Below are positions 28,401 through 36,176 of a stretch of 64,000 bases of DNA, one piece after another. The stretch covers positions 146,624 through 210,623 of the forward strand of contig NZ_JAEMHM010000011.1 in assembly GCF_016458275.1 (NCBI RefSeq). The letters are read 5' to 3'. A model generated the notes under the pieces. The model saw only the letters and a list, made by a program, of their open reading frames with translations. It was not told where the DNA came from and did no database searches. The translations under genes were made by a program, and so were the position numbers. Every line of letters begins with the position of its first letter. Position 1 is the stretch's first letter. Origin of the DNA: Geomesophilobacter sediminis. Its GTDB lineage: Bacteria; Desulfobacterota; Desulfuromonadia; Geobacterales; Geobacteraceae.

Positions 28401-31400
28401 CACGACGATCTCCCAGGGGGTCAGCGCCATCAACGTCACCACCCGGGGGCGCGGCTACACTACCGCCCCGGCGGTGACCATCACCGGCGGCGGCGGGACC
28501 GGCGCGGCCGCAACCGCGAACCTCGTCGGGGGACGGGTGAACTCGATCACCGTCACCAACCCGGGCTCCGGCTACACCAGCGCCCCGACCATCACCATCG
28601 CCGCACCTCCGCCGGGCGGCACCCGTGGCACCGCGACGGCAACCGTCACCAGTACCGTATCGACCCTGACCCTGACCAACCCGGGGACCGGTTACCTCAC
28701 CGCACCGACGGTCAGCTTCGGCGGCGGTGGCGGAACCGGCGCCCAAGCCACGGCAACCGTCTCCAGCCGGGTCGCCTCGGTCACCATCACCGCTCCGGGT
28801 AACGGCTACCAGAGCGCGCCGACCGTGGTCTTCACCGGCGGCGGCGGGACCGGCGCCGCAGCGACCGCGACCATCGGCGGCGGCGGGATCGGCTACACCA
28901 CCGCCCCGACGGTCACCTTCACCGGCGGCAGCGCCACCGCCACGGCTACCCTCACCGCCGGGGTGGTAAGCTCCATCGCCATCACCAACGCGGGGACCGG
29001 CTACACCAGCGCCCCCAACGTGACCATCGACGCCCCGCCGGCCGGCGGGACCCAGGCGACCGCAGTCGCCACGGTGAACCTCCTCGGCGTGGTCACCGGG
29101 ATCTCCGTGGTGAACGGCGGCAGCGGCTACACGAGCGTCCCCAACGTCTACCTCGACGCGAGCCCGGCCGTCACCCAGGCGACCGCCGTCGCCACCATCG
29201 GCAGCCCGACCCAGGTCGCCACCGTCGCGGTCACCGCGGCCGGCAGCGGCTACACCACCACCCCGGCAGTCACCATCACCGGCGGCGGCGGGGCCGGCGC
29301 CACGGCCACCGCGAACCTCACCAACGGGGTGAGCGCGGTCACCATGACCAACATCGGCTCAGGCTACATCGTCGCCCCGGGCGTCGTCTTCTCGCCCCCG
29401 CCGACCTTGACCGGCACCCAGGCCACCGGCACCGCCAACCTCACCATCGGCCTGATCAGCGCCGTCACCGTCACCAACGGCGGCCGCAACTTCACCACGG
29501 CACCGACCATCACCATCACCGACGCCCTCGGTAACGGGGCCGGCGCCACGGCGACCGCGACGGTAGCCGGCGGCAGGATCACCGCCATCACCGTCACCAA
29601 CGGCGGGGCGGGCTACGTCGCCCCGGTAACCGTCGCCATCACCGGCGGCGGCGGAACCGGCGCCGCGGCAACGGCGACCATCGGCAACGGGGTCTCGGTC
29701 ACCATCACCAACCCGGGCTCCGGCTACACCACGGCACCGGCGGTCCTCTTCACCCCGCCCCCGGCGGGCGGCACCACCGCGACCGGCACCAGCGTGCTCA
29801 CCGGCATGCTCGGCTCGGTCACGGTGACCAAATCGGGCGCCGGCTACACCAGCACCCCGATCGTCACCATCGATCCCCCCCCCGCCGGCGGCCTCCAGGC
29901 GACCGCCACCGCGGCCTTAGGCGCCTCGGTCAACTCCCTGGTCATTACCAGCGGCGGCAGCGGCTATTCGACTCCGCCGGTGGTCACCCTGACCGGCGGC
30001 GGCGGAACCGGCGCCACCGCACTCGCCACCATCACCGGGACCGTGAACGGCATCGTCTTGTCCAACGCCGGTAGCGGCTTCACCGGTCCGGTGACGGTGA
30101 GCATCGCGCCGCCGACGACCGGCACCGCAGCCACTGCCGCCGCGAGCACCAGCACCGTCATGCCGCAGAAGTCGAAGGCGATCCAGGAGCTCTTCACCAC
30201 CGACTACGGCCGGATGAACGCCACCTTGGGCGTCGAGCTTCCGTTCACCAACTTCCTGACCCAGACCACAATCCCGCTGGGGTACATCGATCCCCCGACC
30301 GAGATCGTGAGCCCGGGTGAGACCCAGATCTGGAAGATCACCCACAACGGGGTGGACACCCATTTCATCCATTTCCACCTCTTCGATGTCCAGGTCATCA
30401 ACCGGATGGGTTGGGACGGGACGGTGAAACCGCCCGACGAAAATGAGATCGGCTGGAAGGACACGGTCCGGATGAACCCGCTCGAGGACATCACCGTGGC
30501 ACTGCGGCCGAGCACCCCGGTACTGCCGTTCCAGCTTCCGGAAAGCGTCCGTCCGCTGGACGTGACCATGCCGATCGGGAGCACCGCGGGCTTCACCGGC
30601 GTCGATCCGCTCACCAACAACCCGATCACGGTCACCAACCAGCTGACCAACTTCGGCTGGGAGTACGTCTGGCACTGCCACATCCTCGGTCACGAGGAGA
30701 ACGACATGATGCGCCCGGTGGTCTTCCTGGCACCGTCGATCCCGGCGGCGCCGACGGTCACCGCCGTCGCGGGGAACGCCTCGGCCACGGTAACGGTCAC
30801 CCCGTCGTCGACCGGGTCCAACCCGATCACCTCGTACAGCATCACCCCGATCACCGGCGGGGTGGCCGGCACGCCGACCGCGAACCTGGTGAGCATCCCG
30901 GCGACCATCACCGGGCTGACCAACTGCGCGACGTACACCTTCACCGCGTCGCTCACCAACACCCTCGGCGCCGGGCTCACCTCGGTCCCCTCGAACGCGG
31001 TCACCCCGGGGGTACCGCCGGCCGCGCCGACCAACCTCACCGCGACCGGGGCCAGCGGCCAGGCGAGCATCCGCTTCACGCCTCCCACCTCGACCTGCCC
31101 GGCCTTCCCGATGAGCTACACCGCGACCTGCACCCCGGTCGGCGGCACCAGCGTCACCGGTACCGGCGCGGCGAGCCCGCTCCTCGTCATCGGGCTCACC
31201 AACGGCCTCACCTACTCCTGTACGGTGACCGCCAGCAACCCGGCCGGGACCAGCGCGCCGTCCACCGCCGTATCGGTCACCGCATCGCTGCAGCCGCCGG
31301 CCGGCCTCACCGCGACGCTCTCCACGGCGCCGCCGCTGTCGGTGCTCTTGAGCTGGGTCAACAGTAACCCGACCGCGACCGTCACCATCCAGCGGGCGAC

Positions 31401-31863
31401 CAACACCGGCTTCACCCGTGGGCTCACCACCTTCACCGTCGCCGCCGGGGTCTCCAGCTACACCGACACCACGGTCGTTTCCGGCACCACCTACTACTAC
31501 CGGGTGAATTACGTCTCCGGTGCCGTTACCTCGGTCTGGTCCGCCTTCGTCAGCGTCCAGGCGACCCCGCCCGCCACCCCGACCACTTTCCGGGCGACCG
31601 CCTCCCGCACCACCGGGACCACCACCGACCAGGTCGCGCTCAGCTGGGCCGCCGCCGGCACCAACATCGGCGGGTTCACCATCCAGCGGGCCACCAACGC
31701 CGGCTTCACCGCGGGGCTTACCAGCTTCAACGTCGCGGCCACCGCCACCACCTTCACCAACACCGGCCTCCCCCGAGGGGTCACCTACTACTACCGGATC
31801 CAGGCCACCAACGGCGCCGGTGCCTCGGGATGGTCGACCACCGCCATCGTGACCACACCGTAA
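25456..31863 (+). CDS. Giant secreted multicopper oxidase with internal repeat array and fibronectin III domains
   Basis: 2135 residues. Signal peptide (cleaved near 28). Two repeat units come first (about 70-150), then cupredoxin domains with ligands LHLHGG (H293, H295) and YHDHAYG (H368, H370). About 18 tandem repeats follow (about 866-1566; each near 37 residues, consensus GSGYTTAPTVTITGGGG then GATATAT). The last cupredoxin domain has THFIHFHLFDV (H1636, H1639, H1641) and WHCHILGHEEND with type 1 Cys C1741. Four fibronectin III domains (about 1760-2135) close it. All copper ligands are present, so an active oxidase is expected. It recalls the Geobacter OmpB group of secreted multicopper proteins needed for Fe(III)-oxide reduction, which also carry an FnIII domain. 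Starts ATGA-coupled to the previous gene. Confidence 0.9.
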   Translation: MNERFRTLWGGLLTAVALLLGAGGGALAYTPPATSVPICTTPNPVPGTCTDLFGFPNYANSPLPSGTITSIVVTGGGSGYTAAPAVTITDPDPACAATATATLTGTSVTAIALAGGGTSCKAPVVTIAPPTTGTAATATATIGAPFVAGTGIRKFVDQLPGLCPVSGQTPGTKQCIPLAQPDTTTFPGSDYYSISLSDYTQKMHTDLPATKLRGYQQVDANGNPITLTGAAGPHQYLGPFILATKNRPVRVKFTNNLGVGNAGDLFLPVDTTYMGAGMGPDGTYYTQNRATLHLHGGKSPWISDGTPHQWTTPVGENTTSLLKGLSFQNVPDMVGPGSKIGMANPTPGDGQETFYWTNQQSGRLMFYHDHAYGLTRLNVYAGEAAGYLIVDPAEEGALAAATVPGTVVTDPTTGAIVSQDLAHLIPLVIQDKTFVPSAGELAAEDPTWNSTLYGGMGNLWFPHVYTPNQNPADPAGVNGFGRWDYGAWFWPNQTSLTAANPPSAVTVPCTSSAFPGQTIECPIIPNPSGTPEAFMDTPLVNGTAYPVLHVAPAAYRFRILNAGNDRAQNLQLYYAATPPAPGAAAGTVCVGAAATSASCTEVNMVPSNPPIATSTLQPCAQTIPISNPALGIGLATGLLDAAGNPLNGTGLPAACWPSTWPTDGRDGGVPDPTTAGPAMVQIGTEAGLLPAPVVIPSTPIGYEYMRRSITVLNVSTHGLFLGPAERADVVVDFSSVPAGSTLIMYNDSPAPVPGFDARLDYYTNDLDQSASGGAPKTQPGYGPNTRTIMQIVVDQTAPNTVPFSVPTLQAAFASTATTQGLYAKSQEPPIVPEAALNSAFNSTYTSTYSRIYDTQLGYTPTGNGLGTIAVQNGGSGYTTPPAVTITGTSTTPATATATITNVVDTLTLTGGGVTGVTVTTQGSGYTAAPTVSFTGGGGGTGAAATANMVSGLSLTLTNGGTGYTTAPTVTITGGGGSGATATTTISQGVSAINVTTRGRGYTTAPAVTITGGGGTGAAATANLVGGRVNSITVTNPGSGYTSAPTITIAAPPPGGTRGTATATVTSTVSTLTLTNPGTGYLTAPTVSFGGGGGTGAQATATVSSRVASVTITAPGNGYQSAPTVVFTGGGGTGAAATATIGGGGIGYTTAPTVTFTGGSATATATLTAGVVSSIAITNAGTGYTSAPNVTIDAPPAGGTQATAVATVNLLGVVTGISVVNGGSGYTSVPNVYLDASPAVTQATAVATIGSPTQVATVAVTAAGSGYTTTPAVTITGGGGAGATATANLTNGVSAVTMTNIGSGYIVAPGVVFSPPPTLTGTQATGTANLTIGLISAVTVTNGGRNFTTAPTITITDALGNGAGATATATVAGGRITAITVTNGGAGYVAPVTVAITGGGGTGAAATATIGNGVSVTITNPGSGYTTAPAVLFTPPPAGGTTATGTSVLTGMLGSVTVTKSGAGYTSTPIVTIDPPPAGGLQATATAALGASVNSLVITSGGSGYSTPPVVTLTGGGGTGATALATITGTVNGIVLSNAGSGFTGPVTVSIAPPTTGTAATAAASTSTVMPQKSKAIQELFTTDYGRMNATLGVELPFTNFLTQTTIPLGYIDPPTEIVSPGETQIWKITHNGVDTHFIHFHLFDVQVINRMGWDGTVKPPDENEIGWKDTVRMNPLEDITVALRPSTPVLPFQLPESVRPLDVTMPIGSTAGFTGVDPLTNNPITVTNQLTNFGWEYVWHCHILGHEENDMMRPVVFLAPSIPAAPTVTAVAGNASATVTVTPSSTGSNPITSYSITPITGGVAGTPTANLVSIPATITGLTNCATYTFTASLTNTLGAGLTSVPSNAVTPGVPPAAPTNLTATGASGQASIRFTPPTSTCPAFPMSYTATCTPVGGTSVTGTGAASPLLVIGLTNGLTYSCTVTASNPAGTSAPSTAVSVTASLQPPAGLTATLSTAPPLSVLLSWVNSNPTATVTIQRATNTGFTRGLTTFTVAAGVSSYTDTTVVSGTTYYYRVNYVSGAVTSVWSAFVSVQATPPATPTTFRATASRTTGTTTDQVALSWAAAGTNIGGFTIQRATNAGFTAGLTSFNVAATATTFTNTGLPRGVTYYYRIQATNGAGASGWSTTAIVTTP
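28051..30162 (+). repeat. Array of about 18 coding repeats inside the multicopper oxidase
   Basis: Degenerate units of about 105-125 bases, each encoding a GSGYT(T/S)AP(T/A)VTITGGGG core and an Ala/Thr strand ending in V..I.VTN. Third-position and unit-length drift show that it is old rather than recently amplified. In protein terms it probably forms a long beta-rich stalk between cupredoxin domains. Confidence 0.85.
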
Positions 31864-31878
31864 CCCGTAATTACCGAT

Positions 31879-31902
31879 CGCGGGGAGGGTCCCCCTCCCC
31901 GC
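31879..31902. promoter_or_regulatory. Intercistronic hairpin after the multicopper oxidase
   Basis: GCGGGGAGGG-tcc-CCCTCCCCGC, a perfect ten-base-pair stem 15 bases after the stop, followed by ATCGATAAGGAG rather than T residues. It is more likely an mRNA stabiliser or attenuator than a full terminator. Confidence 0.6.
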
Positions 31903-31920
31903 ATCGATAAGGAGACTGAT

Positions 31921-33651
31921 ATGGATACTCGGCAAATCAGAGCACTTACGCGGGGGACGCTGCTGGGATCACTGGCGCTTCTCGCCGCGCTGCTCCACCC
32001 GGACACATCCTGGGGATGGGGCTACGACGCGAACATAAACACACCGGTCTTCAAGACCATGAGCTCGGTCACGCTGACCATGCCGCAGGTGGTCAGCGAC
32101 GGGGCCGGCGGGGCGATCGTCGCCGCCGGAGCGAACAGCGGCCCCTCCAGCCACGGCATCTACCTGGACCGGATCGACGCCGGCGGCAACCCGGTGGCCA
32201 GCTGGCCCGCCGGAGGCGTGGTCCAGGTGGTCCAGGGACAGAACAACATGCGCAGCATCAGTGACGGCTCCGGCGGCATCATCATGGTCTGGCAGGACTA
32301 CCGCGGCTCCGCCACCGAGGCCGACCTCTACGCGCAGCACCTGGACAAGGACGGCAAGGTCGTCGCCGGCTGGTCAGTGGACGGGGTGGCGGTCTGCACC
32401 GCCACGAGCGACCAGTTGAACCCGCAGCTCGTCTCCGACGGCGCCGGCGGGGCGATCATCGTCTGGCAGGATCTCAGAAACGGCACCAACTTCAACATCT
32501 ACGCCCAGCACCTGGACGCCAACGGAAGCGTCCACGCCGGGTGGAGCGCAAACGGCGTCGCCGTCTCCACCGCAACCAACAACAAGCTCAACCCGCAGCT
32601 GATCGGCGACGGGACCGGGGGCGCCATCATCGCCTGGGAGGATAACCGGACCGGGACCGGCTCCAGCATCTACGCGAGCCGCATCGACGGCAACGGGACC
32701 ATCCACGCGGGATGGACCGCCGACGGCGTCGCCGTCTCCCAGGCCACCACCGAACTCACCCCGCAGCTCGCCGCCGACGGGGCGGGAGGGGCCTTCATCG
32801 CCTGGGAGGACTTCCGCAACGACCCGCTGCACGCCGACATCTACCTGCAGCGCATCGACGGCAGCGGCGCCATCCACGACGGGTGGGGCGCCGGCGGCAC
32901 CCCGGTCTGCATCGCCACCAACTCCCAGCTCGGAGTGGAAATGGTCGCCGACGGGGCCGGCGGGGTGATCCTCGCCTGGCAGGACCTGAGAAACGGCGCC
33001 AACTACGACATCTACGCCCAGCACATGGACGCCAACGGCGCCATGCACGCCGGCTGGACCCTGAACGGCATCCCGGTCTCCCAGGTCACCTCCGCCCAGC
33101 TCAACCCGCAGCTGGTCTCGGACGGCGCCGGGGGGGCCATCATCGTCTGGGAGGACTACCGAAGCGGCCTCATCGTCTCGCCGGACGAAAACATGATCGA
33201 GGTAAACGCCGACATCTACGCGCAAAGGATCGCCGCAGACGGCCACGCGGTCTGGGACGACAACGGAATCGCCATCTCCACCCCGGAGGACGACCAGATG
33301 AACCCGCAGATCGTCGCCGACGGCACGGGAGGCGCCATCATCGTCTGGCAGGACTTCAGAAGCGACACGCACTACGACATCTACGCCCAGCGGGTCTTCG
33401 GCAACGGCCTGGTCTCGACCTACACCACCCTGGACGGGATCGTCACCCCCGCCAACGGCAAGAGCGCGCCGGATCTTGCCGACGCGCAGCGGTTGCTCAA
33501 GATCGCGACCGGGCAGATCGCCCCGACGGCAAACGACCTCGCCCACGGCGACGTCGCCCCGCTCGGAAGCGACGGCATGCCCAAAGGTGACGGGAAGATC
33601 GACATCTACGACGTGATCGGGATTTTGCGGATGACGCTGGGGCTGCAGTAG
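31921..33651 (+). CDS. Secreted beta-propeller protein with C-terminal dockerin-like domain
   Basis: 576 residues. Signal peptide (about 1-33), then about eight repeats of near 55 residues built on SDGAGGAIIVWQDLRNGT and IYAQHLDANG, a likely beta-propeller. The C-terminal 60 residues (about 515-576) resemble a dockerin module: LADAQRLLKIATGQI helix, then two EF-hand-like loops, HGDVAPLGSDG and GDGKIDIYDVIGILRMT, ending LGLQ. Dockerins bind cohesin modules with calcium; a cohesin-like lipoprotein is encoded next. AAGGAG lies upstream of the ATG. Binding target of the propeller is unknown. Confidence 0.8.
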   Translation: MDTRQIRALTRGTLLGSLALLAALLHPDTSWGWGYDANINTPVFKTMSSVTLTMPQVVSDGAGGAIVAAGANSGPSSHGIYLDRIDAGGNPVASWPAGGVVQVVQGQNNMRSISDGSGGIIMVWQDYRGSATEADLYAQHLDKDGKVVAGWSVDGVAVCTATSDQLNPQLVSDGAGGAIIVWQDLRNGTNFNIYAQHLDANGSVHAGWSANGVAVSTATNNKLNPQLIGDGTGGAIIAWEDNRTGTGSSIYASRIDGNGTIHAGWTADGVAVSQATTELTPQLAADGAGGAFIAWEDFRNDPLHADIYLQRIDGSGAIHDGWGAGGTPVCIATNSQLGVEMVADGAGGVILAWQDLRNGANYDIYAQHMDANGAMHAGWTLNGIPVSQVTSAQLNPQLVSDGAGGAIIVWEDYRSGLIVSPDENMIEVNADIYAQRIAADGHAVWDDNGIAISTPEDDQMNPQIVADGTGGAIIVWQDFRSDTHYDIYAQRVFGNGLVSTYTTLDGIVTPANGKSAPDLADAQRLLKIATGQIAPTANDLAHGDVAPLGSDGMPKGDGKIDIYDVIGILRMTLGLQ

Positions 33652-33739
33652 CAGTCGGGCGCTGCGGCGGTCCGGCAAAACGGCCGCCGCGGCGCCGCTC
33701 CCTGAAAAGCGACAACAGCGCGTAGCAACGGAGGATTCC

Positions 33740-34246
33740 ATGAAAAGCATCAAAAGCGCCGGCCTGATCGGCCTGGCCTTATTCGCCCTGGCCCTTTCCG
33801 GCTGCGGCAGCGGCGGCGGAAGCGCAGCACAGCCGACGGCCGCGGTACTGAAACTCTCCACTTCCGGCACCCTCCCCAGCGGAACCGCCCTCTCCGGCAT
33901 CCACGTGGAGGTCGATCTCCCCAGCGGGGTGACGGTGAACACGGACAACAGCGGCGGCGTGGCATCGGGGGTGGTCACCCCCTCCGGGGTCGCCAGCCAG
34001 TGCAGCATTGCCGCCGAGACGTTCACCCCCGCCTCCGGCGGAACCCCGGCCAAGCTCTCCTTCTTCGTCTTAAGTTCCGCGCCGGGATTCGGGGCGGGCG
34101 AGTTCGCCACCGTGAACTGCAAGATCACCACCGGGACTCCCAAGGCGACCGACTTCAGCCTCCCCGAGGCCGAATTCAACCCGGCGGATCTCAGCAACCA
34201 GCCGGTGGCCGCACTGACCCCATCCTTCACCGCGGACATCAGGTAG
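33740..34246 (+). CDS. Small lipoprotein with cohesin-like beta-sandwich domain
   Basis: 168 residues. Signal peptide with a clean lipobox (LALSGC, C22). The mature part is one domain of predicted beta strands: AAVLKLSTSGTLPSGTALSG, IHVEVDLPSGVTVNT, ASGVVTPSGVAS, KLSFFVLSSAPGFGAGEFAT and VNCKITTG. Order and lengths recall cohesin modules (strand, hydrophobic-core loops, a long FVLSS strand, GEFATV near the end). The identification is by eye only; the neighbouring dockerin-like tail makes it more likely. AACGGAGG lies upstream of the ATG. Alternative: an uncharacterised carbohydrate-binding-like lipoprotein. Confidence 0.65.
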   Translation: MKSIKSAGLIGLALFALALSGCGSGGGSAAQPTAAVLKLSTSGTLPSGTALSGIHVEVDLPSGVTVNTDNSGGVASGVVTPSGVASQCSIAAETFTPASGGTPAKLSFFVLSSAPGFGAGEFATVNCKITTGTPKATDFSLPEAEFNPADLSNQPVAALTPSFTADIR

Positions 34247-34271
34247 CTGCCGCGGCGTCAACCTTGGTACC

Positions 34272-34302
34272 GATCCTCCCCCCGTCCGCCGGGGGGAGGA
34301 TC
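34272..34302. promoter_or_regulatory. Strong hairpin and leader before the chitobiase-C-like lipoprotein
   Basis: GATCCTCCCCCC-gtccgcc-GGGGGGAGGATC, a perfect 12-base-pair stem without a following T-run. The remaining leader to 34565 (about 260 bases) has no gene. It is GC-rich with several short inverted repeats, but matches no riboswitch I recognise. Confidence 0.55.
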
Positions 34303-34565
34303 AACGGAAGCGGGGCGGCCGACAACAGCTCCTTCCTCCGTCCCCACTGAGGGAATCCTCTTTCCCGATCGGGAAGCGGCTCACGATGCGGGAGTTCCGG
34401 GGGCAATCCAGGGAATGCAAGCGTGGCAGCCCGTCACTCCTTACCTGGGAAAGGGCGGCCCACGATTACCTAGGGGACGACGAAAAGCGAACGACACTGG
34501 ACGCCGACGCGCCGCCGCACCAGGTTCCCATGCGGGGCTTCGGCAACGAACGAAGGGGGCAGAAG

Positions 34566-35996
34566 ATGAACAATTGCAAGGGATACCGACTACTTGTCCT
34601 GCTGGGCGCCCTGTTGGTATTGGTCTCGGGCTACGGCTGCTCGGGAGGGGGAAGCTCCGGCACCGCCAACAATAACAACAGCACCAGCGTCGCCGCGCCC
34701 ACCTTGACGCCGACCGGCGGCACCTTCGGGCAGGATCAGACCGTCGCCCTCCAGAGCAGCACGACCGGGGCGACCATCTACTACACCATGGACGGCAGCA
34801 CCCCCACCACCTCATCCATGGTCTACAGCGCCCCGATCCCGGTGAGCGGCAACGGGACCAGCCTGACCATCCGGGCGCTGGCGATCAAAAACGGGCTGGC
34901 CGACTCCACGGTCAGTTCCGGCAGCTTCGCCATCAGCTACAGCACCGTCGCCACCCCGACCCTCATGCCGGCCGCCGGGACCTACCACAGCGACCAGACG
35001 GTGACCCTGCAGACGGCAACCACCGGCGCGAGCATCTACTACACCACGGACGGCAGCACCCCGACGACCTCGTCCACCCTCTACAGCGACGCCGCCCCGA
35101 TCGCCGTGTCCGGCAACGGGACCAGCATGACCATCAAGGCGATCGCGGTGAAGAGCGGCCTGACCACCTCGGCTGCCGCGTCGGCCACCTATGCGATCAG
35201 CTACCTGCCGAGCGTCGCCACCCCGACCTTCACCCCGTCCGGAGGAAGCTACAGCGGCGCCCAGAGTGTGACCATCCAGTGCGCCACCGCCGGCGCCACC
35301 ATTTACTACACCACCGACGGCACCCTCCCTACCACCGCCTCCACCGTCTACACGGCCCCGGTGGCGATCTCCGGGACCGGCACCACCACGTTCAAGGCAT
35401 TCGCGGTCCTCTCCGGGGTGAGCTCCACGGTCGCCTCGGCGACCTACTCGATCAACGCCCCGGCGTCGATCTTCAGCTATCCGCTCAACCCGCAGGGGGG
35501 ACTGATCCAGTCCTCCATGGTCTATCCCAACGGCAGCGACAACGACATGTACGCCTACAAGGACTTCACCCTGGGCTCCGACCAGAGCATCTCCGAGGTG
35601 AAGTGGCGCGGCGGCTACCTGCACAACGCCACCTTCGGCAAGGTCCTCTTCTTCACCATCACCTTCTTCGACTCGATCCCCGGCGGGACCCAGCCGCTGG
35701 TGACCCGCCCCGACGCCGGAGCCGAGACCTACCTCGCCAAGTACACCACCTCGGGCAACGCCGCGGAGACCGCGGTAGCCGGCTCGTCGATGTACGACTA
35801 CGACTTCGTGCTCCCCACCCCGTTTGCCGCCACCGCCGGTAAGAAGTACTGGATCAGGATCGAAGGGGAGCAGGGGACCTATTCCGACTGGGCCATCGCG
35901 GCGGGCACCGGCGGGGACGGCAGGTACTACCGCTTCGCGACCGGGGCCGCCCAGTTCTCCTTCGGGGTCGGCGACACCTCGTTCACCCTCAAGTAG
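34566..35996 (+). CDS. Lipoprotein with three chitobiase-C-terminal-like (CHB_HEX_C) domains
   Basis: 476 residues. Hydrophobic signal segment ending VSGYGC (C25, atypical lipobox) and a Ser/Asn-rich linker. Three tandem copies of about 85 residues follow, each with GG.F..DQTVALQ, GATIYYTMDGSTPTT and a final AIKNG/AVKSG strand; the three GSTPTT-type turns are plain. The C-terminal 170 residues (from about 300) form a separate beta-rich domain (ISEVKWRGGYLH, FTITFFDSIPGG, KKYWIRIEGEQG) like a jelly-roll binding domain. Open sequence reaches 34386, but the ATG at 34566 follows AAGGGGG. Probably a surface-binding protein. Confidence 0.75.
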   Translation: MNNCKGYRLLVLLGALLVLVSGYGCSGGGSSGTANNNNSTSVAAPTLTPTGGTFGQDQTVALQSSTTGATIYYTMDGSTPTTSSMVYSAPIPVSGNGTSLTIRALAIKNGLADSTVSSGSFAISYSTVATPTLMPAAGTYHSDQTVTLQTATTGASIYYTTDGSTPTTSSTLYSDAAPIAVSGNGTSMTIKAIAVKSGLTTSAAASATYAISYLPSVATPTFTPSGGSYSGAQSVTIQCATAGATIYYTTDGTLPTTASTVYTAPVAISGTGTTTFKAFAVLSGVSSTVASATYSINAPASIFSYPLNPQGGLIQSSMVYPNGSDNDMYAYKDFTLGSDQSISEVKWRGGYLHNATFGKVLFFTITFFDSIPGGTQPLVTRPDAGAETYLAKYTTSGNAAETAVAGSSMYDYDFVLPTPFAATAGKKYWIRIEGEQGTYSDWAIAAGTGGDGRYYRFATGAAQFSFGVGDTSFTLK

Positions 35997-36127
35997 GGGG
36001 ACGTCCCCTGCGGCGGGACCGATCGAACCGATCCGCCGGATCAGACCGATCGATCGGATCGGCCCGCCGCAATTCCGCAATTCTCTCTCACCTCGAAAAC
36101 TCCTGTGCTATACTCAGCGGCGCTTTC

Positions 36128-36154
36128 CCGCGGGCCGACAGGTTCGGCCCGCGG
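36128..36154. promoter_or_regulatory. Leader hairpin before the transporter gene
   Basis: CCGCGGGCCGA-caggt-TCGGCCCGCGG, an 11-base-pair perfect stem 23 bases before the ATG, with no T-run. It could be a terminator-less attenuator or protein-binding site. Confidence 0.45.
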
Positions 36155-36176
36155 ATCTTACCGCCGAGGTCTTTTC

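Noticed and set aside
28051..30162. Possible CRISPR array or DNA satellite
   Set aside because: Units are in frame, diverged and code for one protein; no identical direct repeats with unique spacers.
34303..34565. A c-di-GMP (GEMM) riboswitch, common in Geobacter leaders
   Set aside because: The conserved CACGCACAGGGCAAACC and ACGCAAAGCC elements are not present here or elsewhere in the window.
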